This document shows, piece by piece, positions 18,124 to 27,093 of a stretch of 64,000 nucleotides of DNA. Origin of the DNA: Chryseobacterium sp. KACC 21268 (GTDB lineage Bacteria; Bacteroidota; Bacteroidia; Flavobacteriales; Weeksellaceae); NCBI GenBank assembly GCA_028736075.1, contig CP117875.1, positions 2,294,001 through 2,358,000 on the forward strand, in the 5' to 3' direction. The translations under genes and the position numbers were made by a program. The stretch's first letter is position 1. Each line of letters opens with the position of its first letter. A model generated the notes under the pieces. That model did not search any database, was not told where the DNA came from, and saw nothing but the letters and a program-made list of their open reading frames with translations.

Positions 18124-18498
18124 ATGAACAAAATAGGAAATCACACGGCAGTTTCGGAAGTCAGTACTTTATTGGTACTTCGTCACAGTAACAATTCTAT
18201 CGGAATTGTACAGGGCATTGAACACAACGGAAATCTGATAGACGTTCCGCCGAACCGTAACAACATTGATTCGGTCATGCGGATCAATTCGGCGGAGGAT
18301 TCTTTTACGGACTTCTATTCGGATTTTTACCATCAGCTCAAAGATCCTTCTGAATATTCATTTTTTAAGGTGCGGGAATTCGAGGCGCATGATACAGCCA
18401 TCGATTTACAGGAGTACATTGATTGTTTATCGGAGGTTGAGAGACAAGATCTGAAAGCGGTTGAAGTGTCTATTGAAGCGGTCAATGCGATCAAATAA
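18124..18498 (+). CDS. Hypothetical protein of the radC cassette (124 aa)
   Basis: I do not recognise a family. The protein is soluble, acidic at the C-terminus and has a beta-rich start (STLLVLRHSNNSIGIVQGI) followed by helices (DSFTDFYSDFYHQLKDPSEY). It sits 60 bases after radC and overlaps the DUF4099 gene by 14 bases when the ATG at 18485 is used. The tight arrangement suggests translational coupling and a shared role with radC. Confidence 0.65.
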   Translation: MNKIGNHTAVSEVSTLLVLRHSNNSIGIVQGIEHNGNLIDVPPNRNNIDSVMRINSAEDSFTDFYSDFYHQLKDPSEYSFFKVREFEAHDTAIDLQEYIDCLSEVERQDLKAVEVSIEAVNAIK

Positions 18499-19402
18499 GA
18501 GAACCATTGAAAATGAGCCGTCTGTTTTGAAGAAGGGTTTTAGTAAAGGGTCGGCTGTTAGTCATAGTAGTTCTCAATACCGCTATCAGATCGAAGATGT
18601 GCCGTGGGACACGATGGCTGAATTGGGTATAAACAGGGAAAAGTTGGAAGAGATAGGGGCATTGGATTCTCTGTTGAAAGGCTATAAAACACAGATGTTG
18701 ATCCCGATACTTTTTAACGATGGGGAAACGTTAAGTACAGTTGATGCACGGTTGCAGTTGCGGATCGGTGATGATGGAGAATTGATCGTTAAGGTGCATC
18801 GGGTTCTTAAGAAAGTGGATTTCAGAAAGAAGTTTAAAGGTCACAAGTTTACAAAAGAGGATAGGGTCAATCTTTTAAATTCCGGGAATATGGGCAGAGT
18901 GGTGGATCTTATCGATACGGTGACGGGCGAGATAGTTTCTTCACTGATTAGTTTGGACAGGCTGACCAATGAACTGATCTCTTTGAGGATGGAATTTGTG
19001 AGAATTCCTCATGTGCTTTGCGGGGTGAGACTGGATTTTGATCAGAAGCAGGTGCTTCGTGATGGGAAAGCTTTGTTTATCGAAAATATGGTGTCGAAGA
19101 AAGGAAAACTTTTTTCTGCAACGGTTCAGTTCAATGCTGACAGGCAATGGGTGGAGTTTCTGTTTGAGAATAAGTTTAGAAATTCTGGTTTTAGCGAAGT
19201 GAATCATTCTGAAAGGGAAGTTCCTTCATATTTCAGAGGTGTAAAGCTTCGTCAATGGCAGATGGATAAGTTGAAGGCAGGGGTGACGGCTTATATCAAG
19301 GGATTGGAGAGCAGAAAAGGTAAAACCTATCAAGGATATATGAGTTTTGATAAGACAATAGGGAAGATTGTGTTTTCTTTTAAGAATCCGAATAAAAAAT
19401 AG
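18485..19402 (+). CDS. DUF4099/DUF3945-type protein of the radC cassette
   Basis: The 305-residue protein has a DUF4099-like N-terminus (VPWDTMAELGINREKLEEIG, then LDSLLKGYKTQ and the beta-strand run DARLQLRIGDDGELIVKVH) and two DUF3945-like repeats with the pattern LTxEQ/LRDGK: FDQKQVLRDGKALFIENM and LRQWQMDKLKAGVTAYIKG. Such proteins are common on Bacteroidota ICEs, often beside topoisomerases; their function is unknown. The frame opens with TTG at 18461, but ATG 18485 is the more likely start. A strong terminator follows after 60 bases. Confidence 0.75.
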   Translation: MRSNKRTIENEPSVLKKGFSKGSAVSHSSSQYRYQIEDVPWDTMAELGINREKLEEIGALDSLLKGYKTQMLIPILFNDGETLSTVDARLQLRIGDDGELIVKVHRVLKKVDFRKKFKGHKFTKEDRVNLLNSGNMGRVVDLIDTVTGEIVSSLISLDRLTNELISLRMEFVRIPHVLCGVRLDFDQKQVLRDGKALFIENMVSKKGKLFSATVQFNADRQWVEFLFENKFRNSGFSEVNHSEREVPSYFRGVKLRQWQMDKLKAGVTAYIKGLESRKGKTYQGYMSFDKTIGKIVFSFKNPNKK

Positions 19403-19464
19403 GAGAGTCCCGATGATGTTTTTGGACTCTGGAAGAAGGGACTAAATAAATTGGTGTAATTTTT

Positions 19465-19500
19465 AGCAACCTGCAAGGTCGATTGACTTTGCAGGTTGCT
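19465..19500 (+). terminator. Strong terminator of the radC cassette
   Basis: AGCAACCTGCAAGGTC pairs with GACTTTGCAGGTTGCT over a 4-base loop: 16 pairs with one G-T wobble, then TTGTTTG. Confidence 0.8.
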
Positions 19501-19536
19501 TTGTTTGGGTTTGAAAAAGTGAATGATTGGTGAAAA

Positions 19537-19656
19537 TCGGGCGGCAAAAATGCAATTCCTCCCTGCGGTCGGAAATGCATTTTTGCGGAATTTGGAGCAA
19601 CCATATTTCTAAAACATGGCCTGGTAGGGCTTTCTATGTTTTTGAAAAAAGATTGC
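19537..19656. repeat. Right flanking element (copy 1), conserved hairpin
   Basis: About 118 bases are roughly 85 per cent identical to 54413-54531. Both copies start TCGGGCGGCAAAAATGCA and end TATGTTTTTGAAAAAA. Within each, GCAAAAATGCA pairs with TGCATTTTTGC (G-T in copy 2) around the loop ATTCCTCCCTG.GGTCGGAAA. It is placed right after the radC cassette here and right after the PRTRC cassette in copy 2. Confidence 0.85.
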
Positions 19657-19848
19657 GGAGATTTTGTTAATATAAGTCATAAATAAAATTTGTACAAAAG
19701 TTAACATAATAATTTATTTCAATAAAAATTTGCTAAAAATATAAGATTGTATTAAACCCGTAATGCACAAACAATTTTTTTTTATATATTTGAAATCTAA
19801 TGTTTTGGAATCTTTTCAGAACTAGAAAACTAATAACCTTAAACATCA

Positions 19849-20469
19849 ATGAACTATCTTGAGATTAGCTCGTTTATCGAAGCTAAGAAAAAGCGTAAAA
19901 CTTTTATTGAGGAAGAGCTGCGTTTCGTCAATACCCTTACTTCTCACATAAAAGCAGAAAAGCCCGTTAAGTGGTATAACAATTTTTACTACATTGCTAA
20001 AAGATCACTGTTTATTATTTTAGCAATACTTTCTCTATTTATATTTGTAAGTAGTATTACACATCAAAATTTCTATTATAAGTATTTCTATCAAAATTTT
20101 GATGATATTATTTCCTCAGGTCTTAATGATACTTTCGGCACCCATCACTCAATTAGTGTTTTAGAATCCAGTGCAGTAGATTCGCAAAAGATTGAAGCAG
20201 TCATAAATAAACCTGTCAGAGCCGATATTCAAAAAAACATCAGTTCAAAAATCTATCATTATTCACTTCTTGCGACAAGAATAATCCTTCTGTCTGCTGC
20301 CTTTCTATTCTGGTATATTGCGAGGTTGACCAGAAAACTTCATTTAAAGAATAAATTGATTTCTGATTATTATGATTCTAATTTAACGGTTATGAATGTT
20401 TATAAAGAAGTTATTCAAGAGCAGAATTTTGAAATTGATTTTTTGACGAAAGCTGCAAAAAAATTATAG
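19849..20469 (+). CDS. Two-transmembrane hypothetical protein
   Basis: The 206-residue protein has a charged cytosolic N-terminus, a helix near 50-68 (SLFIILAILSLFIFVSS), an extracytoplasmic loop of about 80 residues, and a second helix near 143-163 (ATRIILLSAAFLFWYIARLT), then a charged tail. I do not recognise a family. It opens the low-GC cargo operon that continues with GNAT-like, NTPase, TIR and RNase H genes, so it may be a membrane component of that unit; its role is unknown. Confidence 0.65.
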   Translation: MNYLEISSFIEAKKKRKTFIEEELRFVNTLTSHIKAEKPVKWYNNFYYIAKRSLFIILAILSLFIFVSSITHQNFYYKYFYQNFDDIISSGLNDTFGTHHSISVLESSAVDSQKIEAVINKPVRADIQKNISSKIYHYSLLATRIILLSAAFLFWYIARLTRKLHLKNKLISDYYDSNLTVMNVYKEVIQEQNFEIDFLTKAAKKL

Positions 20470-20491
20470 TAATCAAAATATAAAAATAAAT

Positions 20492-20917
20492 ATGGCAACA
20501 GCAGAATTTGTTAAAGGTGAAGACAATTACAGAATATATCGCAACAGTGATGGATTGCCTTTTAAAATGATCTTAGAAACTGAAGATGAATTATTAATTC
20601 AAGATATGAACGGAGTGCAAATTGGAGAATTTGAATTTCAGGAATTAGATTATGGAAATGGATACAAGATTATGAGGATGTATACCAATGAATATAAAAA
20701 TACAGGCTTGGGTTCAGCTGCGCTTTTATATTTTCTTGAAATATATGGTGGTCCACTGTATACATCCCCACACGATGGGTTAACTCGTGACGATGGTAGT
20801 CATCTCACGGAAGACGCACCATCATTTGTCATGCATATGCAGGCAAAAGGAATAATTTACGGAAATAGTGATCGTTTTGATGATGATAATTCAGAGCATG
20901 GCTTTTTAGATATATGA
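20492..20917 (+). CDS. GNAT-like small protein of the cargo operon
   Basis: A 141-residue acidic protein. The middle segment MRMYTNEYKNTGLGSAALLYF resembles the acetyl-CoA-binding loop of GNAT acetyltransferases (R/QxxGxG/A then a helix), but the rest is too diverged to be sure. The C-terminus is very acidic (DRFDDDNSEHGFLDI). Its stop overlaps the next gene by ATGA, suggesting coupling with the NTPase. It could be a modifying enzyme or a degenerate binding domain. Confidence 0.6.
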   Translation: MATAEFVKGEDNYRIYRNSDGLPFKMILETEDELLIQDMNGVQIGEFEFQELDYGNGYKIMRMYTNEYKNTGLGSAALLYFLEIYGGPLYTSPHDGLTRDDGSHLTEDAPSFVMHMQAKGIIYGNSDRFDDDNSEHGFLDI

Positions 20918-21318
20918 AGATCATAGTTTTAGAAGGTAGAGGTAATGTAGGTAAAACCTCAACATTAAATATTTTGTATTATGATATCATTGCAGAAGGT
21001 GCAATTATGTCTAATAGATTGCCATTAGGTGGTGACGCAAACGACTTCGAGAGTGTTGGAGATTTTAATGGAGAAAAAATAGCAATTTATACAATGGGCG
21101 ATTTTTCATCAACACTTAGAACAGCAATCTATAAATATAGTGCATTAGGAGTTGATATTTTAATATGTGCGATCAACACCAATTCCACAATGGCATGGGC
21201 AAATAGTGCAATTAATCATTTTAGCCATGTTAGGCATCCGAAAACCACAACTGCCATAATAAGTACTCGAAGTGCTGTCAATCGTGCAGATGCAAGCATT
21301 TTATTTTCTTTAATATAA
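20914..21318 (+). CDS. Small P-loop NTPase
   Basis: The 134-residue protein starts with a beta strand and a Walker A motif, VLEGRGNVGKTST (residues 5-17, GxxxxGKT). A second strand ends in IAIYTMGD, compatible with a switch/Walker B-like Asp, and VDILICAINTN gives a further strand. It is shorter than most GTPases and lacks a clear NKxD, so it may be a minimal P-loop kinase or ATPase. It is translationally coupled to the GNAT-like gene and lies 24 bases before the TIR gene. Confidence 0.7.
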   Translation: MKIIVLEGRGNVGKTSTLNILYYDIIAEGAIMSNRLPLGGDANDFESVGDFNGEKIAIYTMGDFSSTLRTAIYKYSALGVDILICAINTNSTMAWANSAINHFSHVRHPKTTTAIISTRSAVNRADASILFSLI

Positions 21319-21342
21319 TATAAACTCATAAAAAAATAATAC

Positions 21343-22062
21343 ATGAAATTCCACGGTAAAATAGAGGATTTAACAAGTAAATTAAGTGAAAATGGAATTG
21401 AAGGAGAATGGCAAGAAGGAGCAGGTCAAAATAAATTTAGGACAAAAGAAGGAGGAGTTTTAGTTTGGTATGATACCGGAACTCTTCTTTGTCAAGGCAA
21501 AGAGCCTTCCAAGAATAAAATTTTCAATGTTGTTAAAGATGCAGAAAATTGGAATTTTATTTCAGAACAAAAATTGGAAGAGAAAAAGTCAAACATCTTT
21601 GTTGTATATGGTCATGATTTGCACAGTCGCGATCAATTAGAATTATTACTTTCAAAAATCAACATTAATGATCCATTTATATTAGGTAAAACTAGCGGTA
21701 AGGGACTTACTATCATCGAAGCTCTAGAAAAACATCTTAGTAGAGATGGAGAAGCTAATGTCGGAATAGTTTTATTAACTCCAGATGATATGGGTTATTC
21801 TGTAAAAGATGGTGAGGGAAGTATTCGTGGTCGAGCAAGGCAAAATGTAATATTAGAAATGGGTATGCTTTTATCAAAGCTAGGGAGAGAACATACAATT
21901 ATTCTTGTAAAAGGAAACATTGAACGACCAAGTGACCTAGATGGCATTATATATTTGCAGTACGATAACCATATTAAAGAAGTATTCGGCAAACTCTGTG
22001 ATCGTTTAGAAGGTTTAGGAGTGGACATTGACCACAAAAAACTTACTAAAATACTATCATGA
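21343..22062 (+). CDS. TIR-like effector with an N-terminal nucleic-acid-binding-like domain
   Basis: The 239-residue protein has two parts. Residues 83-235 form a TIR domain of the CAP12/Pycsar-effector type (Pfam TIR-like nucleotide-binding family): NIFVVYGHDLHSRD (84-97), GKTSGKGLTIIEALE, VGIVLLTPDDMGYS (140-153) and RARQNVILEMGMLLSKLG, where Glu172 is the candidate NADase residue. Residues 1-65 (EDLTSKLSENGIEGEWQEG, then GGVLVWYDTGTLLCQGK) resemble the TBP-like substrate-binding domain of RNase HIII. Such TIR domains usually deplete NAD+ in antiphage defence. No cyclic-nucleotide synthase is nearby, so the trigger is unknown. It overlaps the RNase H gene by ATGA. Confidence 0.8.
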   Translation: MKFHGKIEDLTSKLSENGIEGEWQEGAGQNKFRTKEGGVLVWYDTGTLLCQGKEPSKNKIFNVVKDAENWNFISEQKLEEKKSNIFVVYGHDLHSRDQLELLLSKININDPFILGKTSGKGLTIIEALEKHLSRDGEANVGIVLLTPDDMGYSVKDGEGSIRGRARQNVILEMGMLLSKLGREHTIILVKGNIERPSDLDGIIYLQYDNHIKEVFGKLCDRLEGLGVDIDHKKLTKILS

Positions 22063-22688
22063 AAACCAAGAATAAATTTTATACTGTTTGGATTGGTAGA
22101 AGTCCCGGAATTTATTCTTCTTGGGATGAATGTAAGCTACAGATATCTGGATTTGAAAATGCGGAATATAAATCATTTTCCACATATGATGCAGCTGTAG
22201 AAGCCTTTAATTCAGATAGCAAAAAATATATTGGTCTAAAGAATTACAAAGTGTCTTTTAACGATTTGGAAGAGGATGAAAAACCAATAAAAGATACCAT
22301 TTGTGTAGATGGTTCTTGTAGTGGTAAAACTGGTATAATGGAATATCAGGGTGTTTCTTTTCCTGATCTACAGAAAGTTTTTAAAGCGGGGCCATTCACA
22401 AGTGGAACCAATAATATTGCTGAATTTTTAGCGATAGTACATGCATTAACAATATGTAAAAATAACCAAGTGATAAAAGGCATATATTCAGATAGCAATA
22501 CTGCAATTGAGTGGATCAAAAATAAAAAAGCAAAGACAAAGATTGAAGTTAACGAGGGTAATTTGCAAATACTACAAATTATTAGCCGAGCAGAAACTTG
22601 GTTATTAAATAATGAAGTCGCTACACCTATATTGAAATGGGAAACAGCTATTTGGGGTGAAAATCCCGCTGATTTTGGAAGGAAATGA
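22059..22688 (+). CDS. Ribonuclease H family protein with viroplasmin domain
   Basis: A 209-residue protein. Residues 5-55 are a viroplasmin-type domain (FYTVWIGRSPGIYSSWDECK) that binds RNA or RNA/DNA hybrid. Residues 78-209 are RNase HI, with the full DEDD set: Asp84 (CVDGSCSG), Glu122 (NNIAEFLAIVHAL), Asp145 (IYSDSNTAIEWI) and Asp205 (GENPADFGRK). It should cleave RNA in RNA/DNA hybrids. Flavobacteria carry a chromosomal relative of this type. This copy overlaps the TIR gene by four bases, implying a functional pair, perhaps effector and guard or sensor. Confidence 0.88.
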   Translation: MKTKNKFYTVWIGRSPGIYSSWDECKLQISGFENAEYKSFSTYDAAVEAFNSDSKKYIGLKNYKVSFNDLEEDEKPIKDTICVDGSCSGKTGIMEYQGVSFPDLQKVFKAGPFTSGTNNIAEFLAIVHALTICKNNQVIKGIYSDSNTAIEWIKNKKAKTKIEVNEGNLQILQIISRAETWLLNNEVATPILKWETAIWGENPADFGRK

Positions 22689-22806
22689 TTCTATGAAGAA
22701 ATCAATTATAATTTCATTTCTTATTTTTTTACCAGAAATATTATGGAGTTAACGAAAAGGTATTTCATAATTTAATAAATGAATATTTTTAAAATTTTAA
22801 TATCAT

Positions 22807-24114
22807 ATGGAAATCCAAACAAGAAATATTATCATTGATACCTCGTACTTTGTACAGAATATATTTGATTTTAATAAAATTGAATTGAGGAAACTTCGTG
22901 ATTTAATTGATAACGGTTCTGCAGCTCTATTTCTAACAGACATTACAATAGCTGAAGTGTCAAAAAAAATTAGAGAATTACTGCCTTTAGCTTGGAAAAA
23001 ACTTGAAACGGGAGATGGAAAATATTTGAAGCCAATACCAGTTTTCAAAAAAATACTTGATAAGTATAACGAAGAGAAAGTATTAGAAGAAGTTTTATCG
23101 TCTTTTCAAAACTTTTTACAATCGTGGAATGTACAAATTATTAGCAGTCGTGAAGTAAATGCTTTACACGTTTATAGCATGTATGCAGAAGTTTTGCCTC
23201 CCTTTAGCGATAAAAAAAAGAAGGAATTTCCTGATGCATTTGTTCTCGAGGCAATCCGGATATGGCGAGATAAAACAGATAAGTCAGCATATTTGCTTTC
23301 CAACGATGAAGATTGGAAGAATTATGTCGAAGTGCATAAAAAGAAGTTATTAGGGGAGTTTCCAACTTTGTTCCATTTAAAAGAACTTAGTCCATTTATT
23401 GATAGTATAATAAGAAAAGATGAAGAACTTAAAGACCAGGTAAAATTTGCAGATACAGTTTTAGATACTAATTGGTTAAAAATTAAAGAACGGATCTTGA
23501 CAGAATTCAAGAATTTGGGATTTGATTCTGATGGTACCGAAGATGAAGAAATCATAAATGTTTATACTTTAGATTGTAGTCTTGTTGAAAGTGATATTTT
23601 GGGCACGAAGGATTTTGTTGCCACATACGATTTATCGTTAGAAATTGATGTCATTGTTAAATATTCAATTCCAGATTACAGCAATGCTTTTTATGATAAG
23701 GAAGACGACAGATATTACAATTTAAAATACGTCAGTGCATATGCAAGACAAACCCTTTTAGAAGATTGCACGATAGAATTTTCATATGAAGATGGACTTG
23801 ATAGCAATTTTACAATTTCTAGTTTAGAATTTAAAGATGATAATATTCGAGTCCCTTATGATGAAGATGATTTCATAGATATCGAAGATTGGACTAAAAC
23901 ATTAGAAGTCTTAGTTTGTGGAGTTCAAAATGGAAACTTTACTGATAATGGTTTAGGTTCTATGAAATTTGAAAATATAAAGCGAGCAAAAGAAGTATTT
24001 CCCGAACTGGATATTTATAAACAATCTGAATTTTTTACCGCAGCATTAGGAAATAAAATCACTGAATCTTTAAGGTTTGAAACTTGGAAAGCAAATGAAT
24101 TTTATTCATCCTAA
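22807..24114 (+). CDS. PIN-like domain protein (DUF4935-type)
   Basis: The 435-residue protein begins with a PIN-like ribonuclease domain (1-200): IIIDTSYF with Asp11, LFLTDITIAEVSKKI with Glu50, FPDAFVLEAI and LLSNDEDWK provide the acidic residues of the metal site. The C-terminal half (about 230-435) is acidic, beta-rich and unrecognised. PIN_DUF4935 proteins are predicted RNases found in defence islands. It follows the RNase H gene after a 118-base gap in the same direction, so it may belong to the same cargo operon or form a unit of its own. Confidence 0.7.
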   Translation: MEIQTRNIIIDTSYFVQNIFDFNKIELRKLRDLIDNGSAALFLTDITIAEVSKKIRELLPLAWKKLETGDGKYLKPIPVFKKILDKYNEEKVLEEVLSSFQNFLQSWNVQIISSREVNALHVYSMYAEVLPPFSDKKKKEFPDAFVLEAIRIWRDKTDKSAYLLSNDEDWKNYVEVHKKKLLGEFPTLFHLKELSPFIDSIIRKDEELKDQVKFADTVLDTNWLKIKERILTEFKNLGFDSDGTEDEEIINVYTLDCSLVESDILGTKDFVATYDLSLEIDVIVKYSIPDYSNAFYDKEDDRYYNLKYVSAYARQTLLEDCTIEFSYEDGLDSNFTISSLEFKDDNIRVPYDEDDFIDIEDWTKTLEVLVCGVQNGNFTDNGLGSMKFENIKRAKEVFPELDIYKQSEFFTAALGNKITESLRFETWKANEFYSS

Positions 24115-24337
24115 TTAGTAATAACTTATTTAAGTTTTAGTCTTTATCAAAGGAGCATGAATATTAAGAAACATCCGTAATAACTAACTTTAAGACTAAT
24201 GTTATTGAAATTATAAATTGATATAAGGGATTATTGTTAATCTTTGATTGCTTGGTATTTAATCTCTCAACAACTGCAGTTCGAGCCTTTTGCACAATTC
24301 CATTGCATTTTGAAAAATGATTATGATACAGCAAGAA

Positions 24338-25480
24338 CTATTTTGACAATCCTGTGATAATATCTTTCAAGGTTTCAAACTCAGGCTCATCTAAGATATC
24401 TAGAGACTTATTAGTGGCAAGAAGTATTGCCTCTCGGCAGACATTAATTCTTCTTAAAAGAGGTATAACGATTGAGTTCCCGTGTTGAACATATTTTTTT
24501 ATTTCCTGATTACTGGTTGGTATTTTGTATCCTTCACGACTGCTGGCAATCAGAATACCCTTATCTCTTAAACTACCCACCATATTTACAAACTGTTCTT
24601 TGCTCAACTTTGATTCTCTATTAACATTTAGATGTTCGATGAATTCTTGAGCGGTAGTGTAGTTTTTGTAGTGATTGGATTCATGATATCTTACCAGAAC
24701 CTTTAAGAAATTGATGGAATCTTGTATAAGTTGTGTATCAGATGACGTTGTATCAAGATAATCGAAAATACTTCTTAAACTAAGATCACTAATAGCCTGA
24801 TTATAGAACTCATCGGTAGAAAACTCAGTGTATTCATTAGTTTTATATAATTTGGGGAAATGGTTGATGCTGATGATCTTATCAGAAATAATTTCCATGA
24901 AGCTATCAGAAAATGAACTTTTTTTGTGTTCATCATAAATATATCCTAAAGTTCCCGCCATCAAATCTGCCACTTGTACACCAAGTTCTTCCTTACTTTC
25001 ACTGACAAAAAAGTCAGATCCTTCGAATAGGGTTCGAATGTGATTTTGCTTTACATATTCTTTAAATTCCAGCATAAATTCATTACCACCGTGTTCGTCA
25101 ACTTTAAGTTCAAGTTGCGGGAAAGATTTGTAAAGCTCTTTATAGAGAATGCCATTCAAATATTTGTAAAATGATTTTTTAAATTTAAAACCTTCACCAT
25201 ACAATTTGGTTTTGTCCACTACAACGGAATAGATATTAAATTTTAGCTTAACAATTTCAGTGAGTATAATTTTTCTTCTCGTATGATTGTCTTTAATCTT
25301 AGATGATTTTATTTCTCCTGTTTGAAAATATTTTGCCCTTATTTTTTCAACACCACTATAGAATTCATCTAAATCCTCAATATTTACAATAATTGCTGCT
25401 GCAATAAAATGTGTACTTTCCGATGAGAATTTGAATGAATTGTTTCCAAATTCATCAGCAAATGCTATAACTTGTTTCAT
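24338..25480 (-). CDS. DUF3800 domain protein
   Basis: A 380-residue protein. The N-terminal half shows the DUF3800 features: VIAFADEFGN (4-13) with an acidic residue cluster at the end of the first strand, KVDEHGGNEF near residue 126 and LGVQVADLMAGTLGY near 166-180. DUF3800 has an RNase H-like fold and is often found in defence islands. The C-terminal 180 residues are helical and contain a predicted winged-helix-like segment (LSKEQFVNMVGSLRDKGILI). It is divergent from the hsdM operon with a 185-base gap. Nuclease function is inferred only. Confidence 0.7.
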   Translation of the reverse strand: MKQVIAFADEFGNNSFKFSSESTHFIAAAIIVNIEDLDEFYSGVEKIRAKYFQTGEIKSSKIKDNHTRRKIILTEIVKLKFNIYSVVVDKTKLYGEGFKFKKSFYKYLNGILYKELYKSFPQLELKVDEHGGNEFMLEFKEYVKQNHIRTLFEGSDFFVSESKEELGVQVADLMAGTLGYIYDEHKKSSFSDSFMEIISDKIISINHFPKLYKTNEYTEFSTDEFYNQAISDLSLRSIFDYLDTTSSDTQLIQDSINFLKVLVRYHESNHYKNYTTAQEFIEHLNVNRESKLSKEQFVNMVGSLRDKGILIASSREGYKIPTSNQEIKKYVQHGNSIVIPLLRRINVCREAILLATNKSLDILDEPEFETLKDIITGLSK

Positions 25481-25621
25481 TTTTTTTCTTGAATTTTAAA
25501 TATACGAATATTATAAAAAAGTCAAAGTTTTAATTTATTAAGTATAAGTTCAATAGAGCTAATAGTTAAAATAAGTACTAATTTTTAATTGACAGTAGAT
25601 TAATAGACGTCTTAAAGGTTG

Positions 25622-25629
25622 TATATTTG
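25622..25629 (+). promoter_or_regulatory. -7 box of the hsdMS operon (TATATTTG)
   Basis: TATATTTG matches TAnnTTTG, 43-50 bases before the hsdM start, in the gap to the divergent DUF3800 gene. The -33 motif is not clear. Confidence 0.45.
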
Positions 25630-25671
25630 TAGTTATCGCTTATGCGAAAATTAAGATAAAATATTGTGAAA

Positions 25672-27093
25672 ATGAGTATTGGTAATGTAATAAGATCCAT
25701 TAGAAATATAATGCGAAAAGATGAAGGATTAGATGGTGATGCGCAACGTATTTCTCAAATGGTATGGATGCTTTTTATGAAAATTTTTGCGGATAAGGAA
25801 GAAGAATGGAAAATTTCAAGAAAGGATTATAAAAGTCCTATTCCGGAAAAACTTAAGTGGCAAAAATGGGCCGCAAATGAAGATGGTCTTACAGGTGAGG
25901 CATTGATAGAGTTTATAAATAGCGAACTATTCCCTATACTTAAAGAAATACATCCAACAGACACGGATCAATCTGTAATAATAAAATCAGTTTTTAATGA
26001 TACATATAATTATATGAAAAGTGGAAATCTTTTCAGACAAGTTATAAATGAAATCAATAAAATTGACTTTTCAGAAAAAAGCAAAGAAAGACATATATTC
26101 AATGAAATATATGAATCCATCTTGAAGGAATTACAAAGTGCAGGATCATCAGGAGAGTTTTACACACCAAGAGCAGTGACTCAATTTATGGTAGAAATGG
26201 TAGATCCTAAAGTAGGAGAAAGTATTTTGGATCCTGCCTGCGGTACTGGAGGATTCTTAACTTGTAGCTTAGATTATCTGTCTTTAAGAAATAATTTTGA
26301 TAGAGAATCATTAAAAATTCAAGAATCTATCCGGGGAGTTGAAAAAAAACCTTTGCCACATTTGCTTTGTACAACTAATTTAATCCTTCATAGTATTGAG
26401 AAGCCTGCAATTATAAGAGGTAATCTATTGTCGATTCCGTATAATAATTGGGGGCCTAAAAATCAAGTTGATATTGTTTTGTCTAATCCACCATTCGGTG
26501 GTCAGGAAGAGGATGGAACCGAAAAAAATTTCCCAGAAGATTTTCGAACCAAAGAGACTGCAGATTTATTCTTAGCATTAATTATAAAAATTTTGCAAAA
26601 AGATGGTAGGGCAGCCGTTGTTTTACCTGATAGTTCTTTATCTGGAGAAGGAGTAAAAAAACGTATAAAAGAAGAACTGCTGTCACAATGTAATCTACAT
26701 ACAATTATACGACTTCCTAATGGAGTGTTTAACCCCTATACATCCATAAAAACAAACTTATTATTTTTTCAAAAAGGTAAAACTACGAAGGATATATGGT
26801 ACTATGAAATGCAATATCCCGACGGAGTTAAAAATTTTAATAAAAGTAGACCAATATCTATTACCGATTTCGATTCAATTAAAATATGGTGGAATAAACG
26901 TGAAGAGAATCAATTTGCATGGAAGATTACCCTTGCCGAAATAAAAGAAAATAATTTTAATCTGGACATTAAAAGAACGTCCATTGCAGATGATAAGAAA
27001 TCTCTCTCTTCAAGTCAAATAATAGAAAAAATTATTTATAATCTTAATCATTCAAACAAGTTGATAAAAAAAATTCAGAAAGAACTTTTATGA
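25672..27093 (+). CDS. hsdM: Type I DNA methyltransferase subunit HsdM
   Basis: The protein (about 473 residues) has the HsdM N-terminal helical domain and the gamma-class N6-adenine methylase core. Motif I is LDPACGTGGF and motif IV is LSNPPFGG, roughly 85 residues apart. ELQSAGSSGEFYTPRAVTQF is the usual linker before motif I. With HsdS it should methylate adenine in a bipartite site. The frame also allows GTG at 25666, two codons earlier. It overlaps hsdS by ATGA. No hsdR gene is present in the operon or anywhere in this window. Confidence 0.92.
   Translation: MSIGNVIRSIRNIMRKDEGLDGDAQRISQMVWMLFMKIFADKEEEWKISRKDYKSPIPEKLKWQKWAANEDGLTGEALIEFINSELFPILKEIHPTDTDQSVIIKSVFNDTYNYMKSGNLFRQVINEINKIDFSEKSKERHIFNEIYESILKELQSAGSSGEFYTPRAVTQFMVEMVDPKVGESILDPACGTGGFLTCSLDYLSLRNNFDRESLKIQESIRGVEKKPLPHLLCTTNLILHSIEKPAIIRGNLLSIPYNNWGPKNQVDIVLSNPPFGGQEEDGTEKNFPEDFRTKETADLFLALIIKILQKDGRAAVVLPDSSLSGEGVKKRIKEELLSQCNLHTIIRLPNGVFNPYTSIKTNLLFFQKGKTTKDIWYYEMQYPDGVKNFNKSRPISITDFDSIKIWWNKREENQFAWKITLAEIKENNFNLDIKRTSIADDKKSLSSSQIIEKIIYNLNHSNKLIKKIQKELL

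Larger units (their letters stand above)
19403..19848. other. Intergenic region: terminator, flanking element, promoter
   Basis: It carries the terminator at 19465, the right flanking element at 19537-19656 and an AT-rich promoter zone with the -7-like box TATATTTG at 19785-19792, which should drive the cargo operon starting at 19849. Confidence 0.55.

Noticed and set aside
21343-22062. Full CBASS or Pycsar system
   Set aside because: The TIR domain is of the right type, but no CD-NTase, cyclase, or ubiquitin-like Cap gene lies next to it.
22693-22752. 19-residue hydrophobic peptide frame between the RNase H and PIN-like genes
   Set aside because: It could be a small membrane peptide or toxin, but it is short, in AT-rich DNA, and without any other support.
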